Assembly: GCF_030316135.1 (NCBI RefSeq)
Contig: NZ_CP128185.1
Location: 1,984,001-2,048,000 of the forward strand
Reading direction: 5' to 3'
Source: Aliiglaciecola sp. LCG003
Lineage (GTDB): Bacteria; Pseudomonadota; Gammaproteobacteria; Enterobacterales; Alteromonadaceae
DNA length: 64,000 nt
In this document: positions 33,173 through 44,083 of the stretch, piece by piece
Position numbering within the stretch: position 1 is the stretch's first letter
Layout: the number at the start of each line of letters is the position of its first letter
Notes under the pieces: model-generated
Told to the model about the DNA's origin: nothing
Seen by the model: the letters and a program-made list of their open reading frames with translations, nothing else
Databases searched by the model: none
Program-made: the position numbers and the translations under genes

Positions 33173-33724
33173 ATGCAAGCCATAGATCTGCTCCTAAACC
33201 GTCGCTCTCAACCACGTCTAGCTGAACCTGCTCCCCAAGGTGAGGCTTTAGACAATATCATGCAGGCAGCGTTGCGTGCGCCGGATCATAAATGTTTAAC
33301 CCCTTGGAAATTTGTCGTCTGTCAGGGTAGGGGGTTAACTAAGCTCGGCACCATTTTCGAGCAAGCTGCAATTAACTCAGATTTAGATGACAAACAGGTA
33401 GAGCGCGCTCCCCAATTACCTTTGCGAGCCCCCATGGTCATAGTCGCAATTGCAAAATATCAACAGCATGACAAAGTACCTTGGGTCGAACAAGTTGCAT
33501 CTGCAGCTTGTGCGGTACATGCCATGCAAATGGCTGCAGTCGCTCAGGGCTTTGGAGGTGTCTGGCGCACCGGCGATTATGCGCAAAATGACGAGGTGAA
33601 GTGTGCATTTTACCTCGAAGAAAAAGATGAAATTTTGGGTTTCTTATACTTGGGAACCCCCGTCAATGAGGCCATGCCGCCTCCTAGTCGAAATGCTCCA
33701 GACTATTTTGAATTTTGGGATTAA
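33173..33724 (+). CDS. ydjA: YdjA-type NAD(P)H nitroreductase
   Basis: This small FMN flavoprotein has 183 aa from the ATG at 33173, exactly the length of E. coli YdjA. An AAAGGTG Shine-Dalgarno decides that start over one 13 codons upstream. Segments include LLNRRSQPRL (FMN phosphate contact), ALRAPDHKCLTPWKFVV (about 32-48), and a C-terminal GFLYLGTP. It probably reduces nitro or quinone compounds; the physiological substrate is unknown. Confidence 0.92.
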   Translation: MQAIDLLLNRRSQPRLAEPAPQGEALDNIMQAALRAPDHKCLTPWKFVVCQGRGLTKLGTIFEQAAINSDLDDKQVERAPQLPLRAPMVIVAIAKYQQHDKVPWVEQVASAACAVHAMQMAAVAQGFGGVWRTGDYAQNDEVKCAFYLEEKDEILGFLYLGTPVNEAMPPPSRNAPDYFEFWD

Positions 33725-33748
33725 TGTTCCATAAAATGATTTGAATCC

Positions 33749-33778
33749 AAAAGGCAGCCAAATATAGGCTGCCTTTTT
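33749..33778. terminator. Bidirectional terminator after ydjA
   Basis: AAAGGCAGCC pairs with GGCTGCCTTT around a short AT loop, with A and T runs outside. It serves the converging genes on both sides. Confidence 0.88.
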
Positions 33779-33803
33779 GTTTTAGTACTTACGGTTGCCA
33801 ACC

Positions 33804-34973
33804 TTATTCTACATTAAAAGACATTCCTGCATTGGCCTTGAGACGCTCAATCAATTTGTTGCCTAACAGCGGAGCAGTTGTCCAAATTCCACCTTTGACT
33901 TGTATGTCGTCTTGCACAAGACAAACTGCTGATTCGGCAATCATTTTAGAGGTTGTGCCATAGCCCGGATCCATAGTGCCTTTAACTGACACTGTGAGCG
34001 ATTCAGCCCCCTCACTGCCGACAAAAATGAGATCAAAAAAACCAGCTTCCCGTTCTGTTTTGCTCGGCCCCTCACCTGGTATAGGACCCTTATCACCAGA
34101 CATACTTTTATCATTAGCAACTGCGTTGGCAGTGGCTTCTCCTTTTTCACCAGGTCCGGTAAACATCATTTCATCATAGACAAATTCTTCACCATATTGG
34201 TGGTCTAATAGAAAATTCGAGCGATGAATATTGCGAGTATTAATTGCAGCCATAATAAAGGGTGCTGACCAACTATTAAACTCCTGTTCAAACAATGGTT
34301 TATTACCTAGAGGTTGTGTTGGCCCAGTAAAGCCTGGCGTCAATGAGAAAGGATTGAGTAACACCTGCATTACTTTAGGGTCTTTATGGGCTGCTACCAT
34401 GGTGGCCTTTAGGCTGGCTGCCGTGCCCCCTGAAAATGTCCCTTTCATGCCTCTAACTCGACCTTTAATGCGAGCAAAGGTGTGGCCGAATTTTTCTAAC
34501 CCGTGCTGTTGTAAAAAGTACACACCAAGGTCAAAAGGGATGGAATCAAAACCGCAGGAAAATACTATTCTGGCGCCAGATTTTTCAGCAGTCTGTTGAT
34601 GTGCTTCAATCATTTGATGCATCCATGCAGGTTCTCCGCACAAATCTACGTAGTCAGTACCGGTTTGGGCACACAGGGCAACTAGTTCATTGCCATAGTG
34701 CTGGTATGGACCCACAGTGGTAAGCACGACTTTGGTGCTGTCTACCATCTTTTGCAGACTGTCAATATCAGTAGCATCGGTATGGATACAATCTACTGAA
34801 TCATGAATATTTAAATCCTTTTTGACCTGTTTTAACTTGTCCAGACTTCGTCCGGCTAACGCCCAACGTAAACCGCTAACGCTCGGATATTGGCTCGACA
34901 TGTATTCTGCGACTAATTGACCGGTAAATCCTGTTGCGCCATAAACGATGACATCATATTGGTTGTTTGACAT
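33804..34973 (-). CDS. Saccharopine dehydrogenase-like / trans-acting enoyl reductase family protein
   Basis: This 389-aa protein has an N-terminal Rossmann NAD(P) motif VYGATGFTGQLVAEY (about 10-24) and the family segments TVGPYQHYGNELVALCAQTGTDYVDLCGE (in pieces) and SCGFDSIPFDLG. Related proteins include mycobacterial trans-acting enoyl reductases and the human saccharopine dehydrogenase-like oxidoreductase. A role in lipid metabolism is plausible but not shown. It stands alone between terminators. Confidence 0.85.
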   Translation of the reverse strand: MSNNQYDVIVYGATGFTGQLVAEYMSSQYPSVSGLRWALAGRSLDKLKQVKKDLNIHDSVDCIHTDATDIDSLQKMVDSTKVVLTTVGPYQHYGNELVALCAQTGTDYVDLCGEPAWMHQMIEAHQQTAEKSGARIVFSCGFDSIPFDLGVYFLQQHGLEKFGHTFARIKGRVRGMKGTFSGGTAASLKATMVAAHKDPKVMQVLLNPFSLTPGFTGPTQPLGNKPLFEQEFNSWSAPFIMAAINTRNIHRSNFLLDHQYGEEFVYDEMMFTGPGEKGEATANAVANDKSMSGDKGPIPGEGPSKTEREAGFFDLIFVGSEGAESLTVSVKGTMDPGYGTTSKMIAESAVCLVQDDIQVKGGIWTTAPLLGNKLIERLKANAGMSFNVE

Positions 34974-35073
34974 CTGTTTTCTCTGTGTTGAATGAAGGTA
35001 GTCGATATATTAGCGACTATGTTGGTAAAAAAAGAGTTTAGTAGATGAATGGGAAACTATACAAAGGATTAAT

Positions 35074-35102
35074 ATTGCTGACGACAGGGCGCCGTCAGCA
35101 AT
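35074..35102 (-). terminator. Hairpin after pyruvate kinase gene
   Basis: ATTGCTGACG and CGTCAGCAAT form a 10-bp stem with a 9-base loop, starting ten bases beyond the pyk stop. The following T content on the minus strand is modest. Confidence 0.5.
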
Positions 35103-35111
35103 TAGGGTAGG

Positions 35112-36548
35112 TTAAGGAACCGTAACTATTTTACATGCATTGGTAGAGCCTATGGTTTCCATTTCATCACCGTAGGTCATCACAAAACAGTCGCCGCTTT
35201 CCAAAATACCTTTATCTTTCAGTACTTTAATCACGTCGAGTTTAAGTTTTCCTGGCTCACTTCCTCTAGAATCAAAGTATAATGGTTTAACGCCACGATA
35301 TAATGCCATTATGTTAAGGGTGCTTTCATGTCGTGAAAATGCATAAATGGGTAAAGACGACGTTATACGAGACATCAATTTAGATGTGTTGCCACTTTCT
35401 GTCAGGGCGACTATAGCTTTAACAGAAGATAAATGGTTTGCCGCATAAACCGCGGAAAGTGCGACAGTTTCGCTAATTGAGGTAAATTGTTCATCGACTC
35501 TATGTTTAGATATTTTTACGCTAGGGTGAGTCTCAGCTCCTTCACAAACCCGAGCCATTGCTTCTACGGTTTCTACCGGATAGTCACCAGCAGCCGTCTC
35601 AGCTGATAGCATGACGGCATCTGTCCCATCTAATACAGCATTTGCCACATCCATTACTTCTGCACGAGTTGGCATAGGGCTATTGATCATCGACTCCATC
35701 ATTTGAGTTGCGGTGATAACCACTCTGTTGAGTTGTCTTGAACGGGCAATCAGTTTCTTTTGCACCCCAACTAATTCTGCGTCACCTATTTCAACACCCA
35801 GATCGCCACGAGCAACCATAACCGCATCAGAGGCTTCAATAATATCATCGATAGCCGCATCACTTGCTACTGTCTCTGCTCTTTCAACTTTGGCACATAT
35901 CAATGCGTTACAACCTGCAGCCACGGCTAGCTTGCGGGCATAGTGCAGATCAGCCCCTGAGCGGGGGAAGGAAACCGCTAAATAATCCACCCCCATAAGC
36001 GCTGCTGTTTTGATATCTTCCTTGTCTTTTTCAGTGAGGGCTTCAGCAGATAAACCACCTCCTAAGCGATTAATCCCTTTATTATTAGACAGCTTACCAC
36101 CAACGGATACTAGGGTATGGACTTTGCGGCCCTCAACGCTAGTAACTTTTAACTGTATGCGTCCATCATCAAGTAACAATAAATCATCTTTGAATACGTC
36201 ATCCGGTAAGGCCTTGTAATCAATGCCTACAGCAGTTTGATTGCCATCGTCCTTACCCATTTCAGCATCAAGAACAAATTTGTCACCAACCTTGAGATGA
36301 ACAGCGCCTTCGGCAAATTTCGAAACGCGGATTTTCGGGCCTTGTAAATCACCGAGTATAGCGATGTATTTACCCAATTTCTTAGCTACTGCACGGACTA
36401 TTTTCGCACGATTGATATGATCTTCAGCTGTACCGTGAGAGAAGTTCATTCGGACAACATTGGTACCCGCTTGAATGATTTGTTCAATTTTTTCAGGAGT
36501 GTTGGTCGCAGGACCAAGGGTGGCGAGTATTTTTGTGCGTCTTAACAT
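35112..36548 (-). CDS. pyk: Pyruvate kinase
   Basis: This converts phosphoenolpyruvate and ADP to pyruvate and ATP. It is 478 aa, PykA-like in length. The active-site signature is present: [11 protein letters not shown] and [15 protein letters not shown] (about 240-254), with MNFSHG near residue 35 and [14 protein letters not shown]. It is read away from hexR, and a perfect HexR operator lies 105 bases before its start, matching the known control of pykA by HexR in this order of bacteria. Confidence 0.97.
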   Translation of the reverse strand: MLRRTKILATLGPATNTPEKIEQIIQAGTNVVRMNFSHGTAEDHINRAKIVRAVAKKLGKYIAILGDLQGPKIRVSKFAEGAVHLKVGDKFVLDAEMGKDDGNQTAVGIDYKALPDDVFKDDLLLLDDGRIQLKVTSVEGRKVHTLVSVGGKLSNNKGINRLGGGLSAEALTEKDKEDIKTAALMGVDYLAVSFPRSGADLHYARKLAVAAGCNALICAKVERAETVASDAAIDDIIEASDAVMVARGDLGVEIGDAELVGVQKKLIARSRQLNRVVITATQMMESMINSPMPTRAEVMDVANAVLDGTDAVMLSAETAAGDYPVETVEAMARVCEGAETHPSVKISKHRVDEQFTSISETVALSAVYAANHLSSVKAIVALTESGNTSKLMSRITSSLPIYAFSRHESTLNIMALYRGVKPLYFDSRGSEPGKLKLDVIKVLKDKGILESGDCFVMTYGDEMETIGSTNACKIVTVP

Positions 36549-36652
36549 GATTTATTATCCGACAGAGTTAATGAATAGGGCTAATTCCGATGTAAATTTG
36601 CGAATAAATAACGGGATCCTTCATTCACAAAGCAACATGGGAATCTATAAAC

Positions 36653-36667
36653 TGTAATTTTATTACA
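36653..36667. promoter_or_regulatory. HexR operator upstream of pyk
   Basis: TGTAATTTTATTACA has perfect TGTAAT and ATTACA arms. It lies between pyk and hexR, upstream of pyk on the minus strand. Confidence 0.8.
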
Positions 36668-36753
36668 AAATAGTAGTCTATAGATCACTAAATGTGAATT
36701 CATTTAACAAATAATTCATTTACCTTTGGATTCAATTTGCAATAATTTGTCTA

Positions 36754-37605
36754 TTATTCATTACGTTTTTCGAATCTTGAGCCTCTAAGCGTGTCTTTGA
36801 CACGCTTTAAGTTTTCTCTAAATTTGCCACCCCGTCGAAGTGTGAAGCCAGTAGCCAATATATCGATTAAAGTTAATTGAGCTATTCTTGATGCCATCGG
36901 CATATACATGTCAGTATCCTCGGGCACTTCAAGGGATAATACGAGGTTGCATTCCTTGGCTAAGGGACTATTTTTTGATGTTATACCTACGACAGTGGCA
37001 TCATTTGCCCTGGCAATATGAGCTATTTCAACCAAACTTTTGGTTCGACCTGTATGGGAGATTAGCACCACAACATCGTCTTCATTACTGTTCATACAAC
37101 TCATGCGCTGCATTAGAATATCTTCGAAATAGACCACAGGTACATTAAACCGAAAGAACTTATTTAGGGCATCATGGGCGACAGAGGCGGATGCACCTAG
37201 ACCAAAAAATGAGATTTTCTGTGCCTGAGTAAGCAAATCAACAACGCGATTGATAGCACCAATGTCAACTGATTGGCGGGCGACTTCTAATGAGGCCATA
37301 GTAGATTCGAAGATTTTTTTAGTGTATTCCTCGGGCCCGTCATTTTCCTCTACGTGCCGGTTTACATAAGGTGTGCCATTTGCAAGACTCTGGGCTAAAT
37401 GTAATTTGAAATCAGGAAAGCCTTTGGTATCGAGGCGGCGGCAGAATCGATTTACGGTCGGTTCACTGACATCTGACATTTTGGCCAATGTCGCTATACT
37501 AGAGTGGATGGCAGTTTGCGGGTTGTCCAAAATCACATCAGCAACTTTTCTTTCAGACTTACTAAAGGCTGCTTTATTTTGGGTTATTTTTTCAAGTATA
37601 TTCAT
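36754..37605 (-). CDS. hexR: HexR, RpiR/MurR-family transcriptional regulator
   Basis: HexR controls central carbon genes and is released from DNA by 2-keto-3-deoxy-6-phosphogluconate, the Entner-Doudoroff intermediate. It is 283 aa from the ATG at 37605 (a TTG two codons upstream is less likely). The N-terminal RpiR helix-turn-helix (SIATLAKMSDVSEPTVNRFCRRL, in pieces, about 38-60) is followed by a SIS sugar-phosphate domain (FFGLGASASVAHDA near 135; SHTGRTKSLVEIA near 185). It is divergent from zwf. The location and target sites make the assignment firm. Confidence 0.95.
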   Translation of the reverse strand: MNILEKITQNKAAFSKSERKVADVILDNPQTAIHSSIATLAKMSDVSEPTVNRFCRRLDTKGFPDFKLHLAQSLANGTPYVNRHVEENDGPEEYTKKIFESTMASLEVARQSVDIGAINRVVDLLTQAQKISFFGLGASASVAHDALNKFFRFNVPVVYFEDILMQRMSCMNSNEDDVVVLISHTGRTKSLVEIAHIARANDATVVGITSKNSPLAKECNLVLSLEVPEDTDMYMPMASRIAQLTLIDILATGFTLRRGGKFRENLKRVKDTLRGSRFEKRNE

Positions 37606-37774
37606 GGGCAAAAAATCTTATTGTTTTTTATCAACTCTCGCCAATAACATGGTTGGGGAGGCAAATTCGATGTATAAACAATTGTTGTAATTTTTTAACG
37701 AATTAGCCAGCATTTTTTCTATGCTTTGGTAAAATAACTGTTAACAAGATACACAGATAGATTACTTAAAAAGT

Positions 37775-37789
37775 TGTAATTTTACTACA
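37775..37789. promoter_or_regulatory. HexR operator upstream of zwf
   Basis: TGTAATTTTACTACA matches the HexR pattern at 11 of 12 arm positions. It lies 101 bases before the zwf start, in the divergent hexR-zwf gap. Confidence 0.72.
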
Positions 37790-37889
37790 TTAGGTGTTAG
37801 ATTTTAGCATAATTATGAAAATAGAACGTAATTAGTTCGGTATAATTACAGACAACTATATATTATTCTCTACATTACAGGTTATTAAA

Positions 37890-39380
37890 ATGGTGTTGGA
37901 AAATTCGTTCGAACCCTGCGACTTCGTCCTTTTTGGCACAAAAGGGGACTTAGCAAGACGCAAGTTACTTCCTTCTCTTTATCAGTTGGAAAAAGCCAAT
38001 TTGGTGCATGCTGATACACGGATCATTGGTGTGGCTAGACAAGAAATCAGTCAAGAAGACTATGTGACATTGGTCAAAGAGAACATTGTATCCTTTGGTG
38101 GCGAAGAATTATGCGAAGACACGTGGCAACGTTTCTCTGCTAAATTGGATTATGTCTGCGTCGATATGAAAGATATCGACAGTTACGATGTGTTCAAAGA
38201 GCATGTAAATAAAACCCGCACTATGGTTTGTTATCTTGCGACACCGCCATCTATCTTTGGCGATATTTGTCGTGGTCTAAATGCAGCGGGCATAATTGAT
38301 CCTACGGTTAGAGTGGTGCTAGAGAAGCCCCTTGGACATGACTTAGCCTCATCTAAAGTCATCAACAATCAAGTGGCTGAGTTTTTCAGCGAACGACAGA
38401 TCTATCGTATCGATCATTATCTTGGTAAAGAAACGGTTCTCAACCTCATTGCTTTGCGCTTTGCAAATTCGATTTTTGCGACCAATTGGGATCACAATTG
38501 TATTGACCATGTGCAAATTTCCGTTGCTGAGTCGGTTGGAATAGAAGGTCGCTGGGGATATTTTGATGAAGCAGGTCAAATGCGTGACATGGTCCAAAAC
38601 CACTTACTGCAAATACTCACTCTTATTGCCATGGAACCCCCAGCAATCCTTGATGCAGACAGTATTCGTGATGAAAAACTAAAAGTACTCAAGGCCTTAC
38701 GCCCGATTACGCCAGCGAATGTAGAGAGTGATACTGTCCGCGGTCAATACATTAGCGGTTTTGTTAAAGGCAAAGAAGTGCCAGGGTATTTAGAAGAAGA
38801 AGATGCCAATACCCAATCCAAGACCGAAACCTTTGTTTCGCTGAAAGTTCACATCGATAACTGGCGTTGGGCAGGGGTACCTTTCTACTTAAGAACCGGT
38901 AAACGTCTGCCGAGTAAAACCAGTGAAGTGGTGATTTTCTTCAAACGCCAGCCACATAATTTATTTGGTGAAAGTTTTGCTCAATTACCACCGAATAAAC
39001 TCACCATCAGGCTTCAACCTGATGAAGGGGTTGAAGTCACTGTTATGAACAAAGTCCCGGGCTTGACGGCCGGCGGCGCAATGGACCTTCAAAAGTCAAA
39101 GCTGAATTTAAGTTTTTCTGAAGAATTTAAAGATGCCCGTATAGCCGATGCCTATGAAAAGCTGTTATTGGAAGTGATGAAAGGCAATCAATCACTATTT
39201 GTAAGACGAGATGAAGTAGAACAAGCTTGGACGTGGGTTGATGGCATATTCCGCGCATGGGGAGCGAACAACAATACGCCAGAGCCTTATCAAGCTGGTA
39301 CCTGGGGTCCAGTAGCATCAATTGCTATGATGGCACGTGACAACCGAGCGTGGTATGAATCAAGAATAGGGAAGAAGTAA
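37890..39380 (+). CDS. zwf: Glucose-6-phosphate 1-dehydrogenase
   Basis: This oxidises glucose 6-phosphate to 6-phosphogluconolactone, making NADPH. It is 496 aa. The nucleotide-binding segment FGTKGDLARRKLLPSLYQL (about 14-32) and the active-site motif RIDHYLGKE (about 173-181) are intact. It heads zwf-pgl-edd-glk-eda, and its stop abuts the pgl ATG directly, so translation is likely coupled. Confidence 0.98.
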   Translation: MVLENSFEPCDFVLFGTKGDLARRKLLPSLYQLEKANLVHADTRIIGVARQEISQEDYVTLVKENIVSFGGEELCEDTWQRFSAKLDYVCVDMKDIDSYDVFKEHVNKTRTMVCYLATPPSIFGDICRGLNAAGIIDPTVRVVLEKPLGHDLASSKVINNQVAEFFSERQIYRIDHYLGKETVLNLIALRFANSIFATNWDHNCIDHVQISVAESVGIEGRWGYFDEAGQMRDMVQNHLLQILTLIAMEPPAILDADSIRDEKLKVLKALRPITPANVESDTVRGQYISGFVKGKEVPGYLEEEDANTQSKTETFVSLKVHIDNWRWAGVPFYLRTGKRLPSKTSEVVIFFKRQPHNLFGESFAQLPPNKLTIRLQPDEGVEVTVMNKVPGLTAGGAMDLQKSKLNLSFSEEFKDARIADAYEKLLLEVMKGNQSLFVRRDEVEQAWTWVDGIFRAWGANNNTPEPYQAGTWGPVASIAMMARDNRAWYESRIGKK

Positions 39381-40073
39381 ATGGCATTGGTAGAAAATAT
39401 TTTTGATTCGGTCGATCAATTGAATGTCAATTTCGCCAATAAAATAGCCACTATTCTGAGTGCCGGAATTGAGCAAAATGGTCGCGCTAGCTTGGTGGTT
39501 TCAGGAGGTCGAACCCCTGCTGCTATGTTCAATATATTGTCCCACCAGGACATTCAGTGGCAGAAGGTTGATATCACTCTTGCAGATGAGCGCTGGGTTG
39601 ATAGTGATGATGCCGCCAGCAATGCCGCTATGGTGGCAAGGGAGTTATTAGTCAATAATGCTAAAGCAGCTAACTTTATTGGTCTTAAAACTGCGCATAA
39701 AGATGCTAACGATGGCGTAGCTATTTGTGAAGCGAATTTGCAGAAGATCAAAACCCCTTTTGACGTACTTATTCTCGGCATGGGCGAAGATGGGCATACA
39801 GCCTCTTTATTTCCTTGTTCAGCGCAAATAAGAGCAGGTTTAGATACCACTGCAAGCGCCAATTATATTGCAGTTCAACCCACCACAGCGCCTAATCAGA
39901 GAATGTCATTAACATTGAAATCTATATTGGCGAGTGAAAATATATTTTTGCACCTTACCGGCGAAGGTAAGAAGCGTGTACTCGATCAAGCCATGGCAAG
40001 TGATGACGCATTAGAAATGCCAATTCGTGCTGTACTTAACAACGCAAGCGTCGCGCTATATTGGGCTGCGTAG
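39381..40073 (+). CDS. pgl: 6-phosphogluconolactonase
   Basis: This 230-aa enzyme hydrolyses 6-phosphogluconolactone to 6-phosphogluconate. Motifs are [12 protein letters not shown] (about 34-45), LADERWV (about 66-72) and [14 protein letters not shown] (about 132-145). It starts one base after zwf ends and stops nine bases before the edd start codon. Confidence 0.97.
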   Translation: MALVENIFDSVDQLNVNFANKIATILSAGIEQNGRASLVVSGGRTPAAMFNILSHQDIQWQKVDITLADERWVDSDDAASNAAMVARELLVNNAKAANFIGLKTAHKDANDGVAICEANLQKIKTPFDVLILGMGEDGHTASLFPCSAQIRAGLDTTASANYIAVQPTTAPNQRMSLTLKSILASENIFLHLTGEGKKRVLDQAMASDDALEMPIRAVLNNASVALYWAA

Positions 40074-40081
40074 GAGAAAAT

Positions 40082-41917
40082 ATGAATTCAGTTATTCAAG
40101 AAGTAACGAATCGGATCATTGAACGAAGTCGAAAGTCTCGTCAACAGTATCTTGATAAAATCGAAACGGCAAGACGAAACGGACCTCACCGGGGCGTACT
40201 TTCTTGTGGTAATTTGGCTCATGGTTTTGCCGCTTGTAGTACAGAAGAAAAAACCGATTTAACGAGTTTAGTAAAATCCAATATAGCTATAGTTTCTTCA
40301 TACAACGATATGTTATCAGCTCATCAGCCATATGAGCATTATCCGGCCATAATGAAACAAGCCATCAAAGACGTTGGCGGTGTGGCACAATTTGCCGGCG
40401 GCGTTCCAGCGATGTGTGACGGCGTCACTCAAGGTAACCCTGGTATGGATTTGAGTTTAATGAGTCGCGACGTCATTGCCCTATCTGCAGCTGTGGGTTT
40501 ATCCCACAACATGTTTGATGGTGCGTTAATGCTGGGTATCTGTGACAAAATAGTTCCAGGGTTGTTGATCGGTGCATTAAGTTTTGGTCATTTGCCAACG
40601 GTTTTTGTCCCAGCCGGCCCTATGCCTTCAGGTCTACCGAATAAAGAAAAAGCTCGGGTCCGTCAAGCTTATGCCCAAGGTAAAGTGGGTCGAAAAGAGT
40701 TACTAGAAGCAGAGTCAAAGAGCTATCACTCTGCAGGAACCTGCACATTTTATGGTACTGCTAACAGTAACCAGTTAGTCGTTGAGGTTATGGGACTGCA
40801 TTTACCTGGATCATCGTTCGTCAATCCGGGCACTGAATTGCGTGATGCCCTGACAAAAGCCGCATCTAGGCAAGTAACTCGCTTAACCGACTTAGGTGAT
40901 AACTACACGCCAATTGGGCACATTGTCGATGCAAAATCTATTGTCAATGGCTTGGTCGCATTATTAGCTACCGGCGGTTCGACCAATCACACCATGCATT
41001 TAGTCGCCGTTGCCCGAGCAGCAGGCTACGAAATTAATTGGGATGATTTTTCGGATATTTCTAATGCGGTTCCTCTGCTAACTCGAATCTATCCCAATGG
41101 CTCAGCGGATATTAACCATTTCACTGCCGCAGGCGGCATGGCCATGCTGTTTAAAGAATTGCTAGGTGCAGGTTTACTGCATAATGACGTTAAAACAATC
41201 TGTGGTGATGGTTTAGAACGTTACACCCAAGAACCCTTTATGCAAGATGGTGAATTAAGCTGGCGCGATGGTCCTAAAGAAAGTTTCGACACTGATGTGC
41301 TCGCAACGGTTGCTAAACCTTTCAAACCCGATGGCGGATTGTCGGTACTGCACGGTAATCTAGGGCGGGCAGTGATGAAAACCTCTGCACTTCGAGAAAC
41401 TCATTGTCGCATTAAAGCTCCCGCAGTGGTCTTTGAAGATCAATTCGAGCTGGCTGATGCGTTTAAAGCCGGTGACTTGGATAAAGACTGTATCGTTGTG
41501 GTGCGCTTTCAAGGACCGGCTGCCATTGGTATGCCTGAACTTCACAGTTTAACGCCGCCGCTAGGGGTGCTTCAAGATAAAGGCTTTAAAGTGGCTTTGG
41601 TTACTGACGGTAGAATGTCGGGCGCGTCTGGAAAAGTTCCAGCCGCCATCCACGTCACCCCTGAAGCTTATCATGGTGGATTGCTGGCTAAAGTTAACAC
41701 CGGCGACATCATTGAAATCAACACTGAAACCGGTGAAATGTGTTTGCATGTTGATAATGACGTATTGGCCCAAAGGAAACCTAGGAAGGCCAACACAGAT
41801 AAGCATCAAATCGGTATGGGACGAGAAATGTTTGCCGGTATGCGTAACTCGTTAACCGGGGCCGAGCAGGGAGCCTGTTCACTGTTTGCTGGTCAGGGGA
41901 ATCAACATGACGGTTAA
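40082..41917 (+). CDS. edd: Phosphogluconate dehydratase
   Basis: This Fe-S dehydratase of the IlvD/Edd family turns 6-phosphogluconate into KDPG. The start at 40082 has GGAG upstream; a longer frame overlapping pgl is unlikely. It is 611 aa. Cluster cysteines are in [18 protein letters not shown] and [38 protein letters not shown] near the C-terminus (in pieces) is the usual closing signature. The gene overlaps glk by 11 bases. Confidence 0.97.
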   Translation: MNSVIQEVTNRIIERSRKSRQQYLDKIETARRNGPHRGVLSCGNLAHGFAACSTEEKTDLTSLVKSNIAIVSSYNDMLSAHQPYEHYPAIMKQAIKDVGGVAQFAGGVPAMCDGVTQGNPGMDLSLMSRDVIALSAAVGLSHNMFDGALMLGICDKIVPGLLIGALSFGHLPTVFVPAGPMPSGLPNKEKARVRQAYAQGKVGRKELLEAESKSYHSAGTCTFYGTANSNQLVVEVMGLHLPGSSFVNPGTELRDALTKAASRQVTRLTDLGDNYTPIGHIVDAKSIVNGLVALLATGGSTNHTMHLVAVARAAGYEINWDDFSDISNAVPLLTRIYPNGSADINHFTAAGGMAMLFKELLGAGLLHNDVKTICGDGLERYTQEPFMQDGELSWRDGPKESFDTDVLATVAKPFKPDGGLSVLHGNLGRAVMKTSALRETHCRIKAPAVVFEDQFELADAFKAGDLDKDCIVVVRFQGPAAIGMPELHSLTPPLGVLQDKGFKVALVTDGRMSGASGKVPAAIHVTPEAYHGGLLAKVNTGDIIEINTETGEMCLHVDNDVLAQRKPRKANTDKHQIGMGREMFAGMRNSLTGAEQGACSLFAGQGNQHDG

Positions 41918-42860
41918 ATTCGTTGCTGATGTAGGTGGTACTAATATTCGTCTAGCCACAGTTGATAGTGGTGGTTTGACTCGAGTCAAAAAATATTTAT
42001 GTGATGATTTTGAAAATATTGATGTTGCCATTCAACATTACTTTTCTGAGCATCCTGACCTAGTTTACGCCTATGGATGTATTGCAATTGCATGTCCTGT
42101 ACAAGGTGATTGGGTGAAGATGACTAATCACAGTTGGGAGTTTTCAATTGAGCATTTAAGCAAAACCCTCGGTTTAAAGTGGTTGGGGGTGATCAATGAC
42201 TTTACCTCGGTCGCATTTTCGTTGCCCGGGCTAAACGATGGTCAAAAAATACAAGTAGGCCCTGGTACAGTAAAACCTCAGGGAAATATCGCGGTATTCG
42301 GGCCAGGTACTGGACTCGGCGTTGAACATTTAACTTTTACCGATAAAGGCTGGAAGGCGTTAGATGGTGAAGGTGGACATGTGGATTTTGCTGCTCAAGA
42401 TGAAAATGAGTTCGCTATTTGGCATTACCTGAAGAAAAAATTAGGACATGTATCAGCCGAAGAAGTGCTATCTGGTCGCGGCATCGTGCATATTTATGAA
42501 GGTTTGGCAGAACATAATCAACAAGCACCAGTGTTGAATGATCCCGCCGTAATAACCGAAAAAGCGCTGAATAAAGAATGTGAATTGTGTATGGCAACTT
42601 TGCAGCAGTTTTGCAAAATTATGGGCAGTTTTGCCGGTAACTTAGCACTAAATTTGGCGACTACCGGAGGCGTATACATCGGTGGTGGAATTGCTGCTAG
42701 ATTTGTTGATTTTATCAAGACCAGTGATTTTCGTGCTCGCTTTGAAGATAAAGGTCGGTTTAGACATTACGTCGCCAATATTCCTACGTTCATTATAACT
42801 GAGCCTGATCATGGCTTGCTAGGCGCTGCCGCCTACCTAGAATTAAATTACAAGGGTTAA
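41907..42860 (+). CDS. glk: Glucokinase
   Basis: This ATP-dependent glucokinase of the E. coli Glk type has 317 aa from the ATG at 41907, with AGGGGA upstream. [11 protein letters not shown] (about 6-16) is the phosphate motif. VINDFTSVA and [12 protein letters not shown] follow, then DGEGGHVDF with substrate-contacting residues. Its first 11 bases lie inside the end of edd. Inclusion within the operon means free glucose enters the Entner-Doudoroff route under the same control. Confidence 0.95.
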   Translation: MTVKFVADVGGTNIRLATVDSGGLTRVKKYLCDDFENIDVAIQHYFSEHPDLVYAYGCIAIACPVQGDWVKMTNHSWEFSIEHLSKTLGLKWLGVINDFTSVAFSLPGLNDGQKIQVGPGTVKPQGNIAVFGPGTGLGVEHLTFTDKGWKALDGEGGHVDFAAQDENEFAIWHYLKKKLGHVSAEEVLSGRGIVHIYEGLAEHNQQAPVLNDPAVITEKALNKECELCMATLQQFCKIMGSFAGNLALNLATTGGVYIGGGIAARFVDFIKTSDFRARFEDKGRFRHYVANIPTFIITEPDHGLLGAAAYLELNYKG

Positions 42861-42865
42861 AAAAT

Positions 42866-43519
42866 ATGTCATCAAATTGGAAAGTGACTTCAGAACAGGT
42901 ATTCAAGCAAGGTCCTGTAGTTCCTGTACTCGTAATCAAAGATGTGGCCCATGCAGTGCCTTTAGCCAAAGCATTGATTAAGGGTGGTATTAACGTGCTT
43001 GAAGTTACCTTGCGCTCAGACGCTGCCCTTGAAGCCATTCGTAAGATTGCAGATGAAGTGCCTGAAGCTATGATTGGTGCGGGGACAGTGACTAATGAAG
43101 AACAACTTAAGCAGGTTGTAGCTGCAGGCGCGAAGTTTGCCATCAGTCCAGGATTGACCACTAGCCTGTTGGAAGCCGGAAATCGGTCAAGTGTTTGTTT
43201 GATACCTGGGATTTCGTCTATTTCTGAACTTATGCAAGGCTTAGATTTAGGTTATACCCATTTTAAATTTTTCCCTGCTGAGGCTTCAGGCGGGATAAAG
43301 GCCCTTAAGTCTATCGGCGGCCCTTTCCCAGACGTTATTTTTTGTCCTACAGGTGGAATAGGTCCTAACAACTACCTAGATTATTTGGCGCTGCCAAATG
43401 TGATTTGTGCAGGAGGCTCTTGGTTAGCACCTGATGATGCCGTCATAGCAGGCGACTGGGATAGAATAACCGAATTGGCCAAGCAAGCTGTACTTGGAGC
43501 GGCTTCGTTAGAAAAATAA
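42866..43519 (+). CDS. eda: KDPG aldolase
   Basis: This 217-aa class I aldolase splits 2-keto-3-deoxy-6-phosphogluconate into pyruvate and glyceraldehyde 3-phosphate. [15 protein letters not shown] with the catalytic Glu (about 45-59), [11 protein letters not shown] and the Schiff-base Lys in [14 protein letters not shown] (about 129-142) are all present. It follows glk by five bases and ends the operon. Confidence 0.97.
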   Translation: MSSNWKVTSEQVFKQGPVVPVLVIKDVAHAVPLAKALIKGGINVLEVTLRSDAALEAIRKIADEVPEAMIGAGTVTNEEQLKQVVAAGAKFAISPGLTTSLLEAGNRSSVCLIPGISSISELMQGLDLGYTHFKFFPAEASGGIKALKSIGGPFPDVIFCPTGGIGPNNYLDYLALPNVICAGGSWLAPDDAVIAGDWDRITELAKQAVLGAASLEK

Positions 43520-43541
43520 TCTGACCTTCAGGATTCTATTT

Positions 43542-43590
43542 GGTTGCCGCATTAATTTGCAAATATTTGCGGCAATCATTTAATTTTAAA
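43542..43590 (+). terminator. Probable terminator of the Entner-Doudoroff operon
   Basis: GGTTGCCGCA and TGCGGCAATC form a 10-bp stem (one wobble) with a long loop, followed by a T-rich but interrupted stretch. Confidence 0.5.
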
Positions 43591-43622
43591 TCAAATGATT
43601 GATGTTACATCCACTTCAATAT

Positions 43623-44060
43623 TTAAATTATCGAAAACTTATCGCCTAGTTTAATCTCGCCAGACTTAGTCACTTTACAACAAACGCCGCCTCGCCAATC
43701 AGGTGTTAAAGCTTGACGCAAACCATGATGCTGTTGATCCATTTTGTGGCAAGGCTCTGTTTCCAAGCAAATTAGCAATTCCAGGCTGTCGCCTATTTTT
43801 AATGTCTTGCCCACATGCTCCTGCTTGAAAATGATATTATCTAGCAATAAATTAGCTCTTCTGATTGTCCACGGCAACGCCAGATTAATATCATCACATG
43901 CTTGTTGCCATTGCTGCTTGCTAAGTACTGTCACCTGACGGCGTCCAGGTTTACGCCTAAAATCATGCTCAATACCCTCTGAAAGTGTAACAGTTGCCAT
44001 TTGAACTAACTGCATGGGGTGTTGATTTTTATCTCTGGTGGCAATGCCGAGTAACTTCAT
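43623..44060 (-). CDS. MOSC-domain protein
   Basis: This 145-aa single MOSC domain (the C-terminal fold of eukaryotic Mo-cofactor sulfurases) is like E. coli YiiM in kind but shorter. The segment LICLETEPCHKMDQQ holds the conserved Cys, and RRANLLLDNI and GDSLE are typical. The start at 44060 has AAGGA upstream; the longer frame overlaps the MATE gene. It is downstream of moeA and a MATE gene on the same strand, so a molybdenum-cofactor link is supported by context. Confidence 0.87.
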   Translation of the reverse strand: MKLLGIATRDKNQHPMQLVQMATVTLSEGIEHDFRRKPGRRQVTVLSKQQWQQACDDINLALPWTIRRANLLLDNIIFKQEHVGKTLKIGDSLELLICLETEPCHKMDQQHHGLRQALTPDWRGGVCCKVTKSGEIKLGDKFSII

Positions 44061-44083
44061 GGGCTGATCCTTTACATAACTTT

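Noticed and set aside
34231-34599. Open frame of 122 codons on the plus strand
   Set aside because: Antisense to the saccharopine-dehydrogenase-like gene, with no domain or start signal.
37684-37698. HexR-like half-site close to hexR
   Set aside because: TGTAAT is followed by a poor second arm (three mismatches), so it may be chance in AT-rich DNA.
37841-37846. TATAAT as the -10 box of zwf
   Set aside because: No acceptable -35 at 16-18 bases upstream, so I did not call a promoter.
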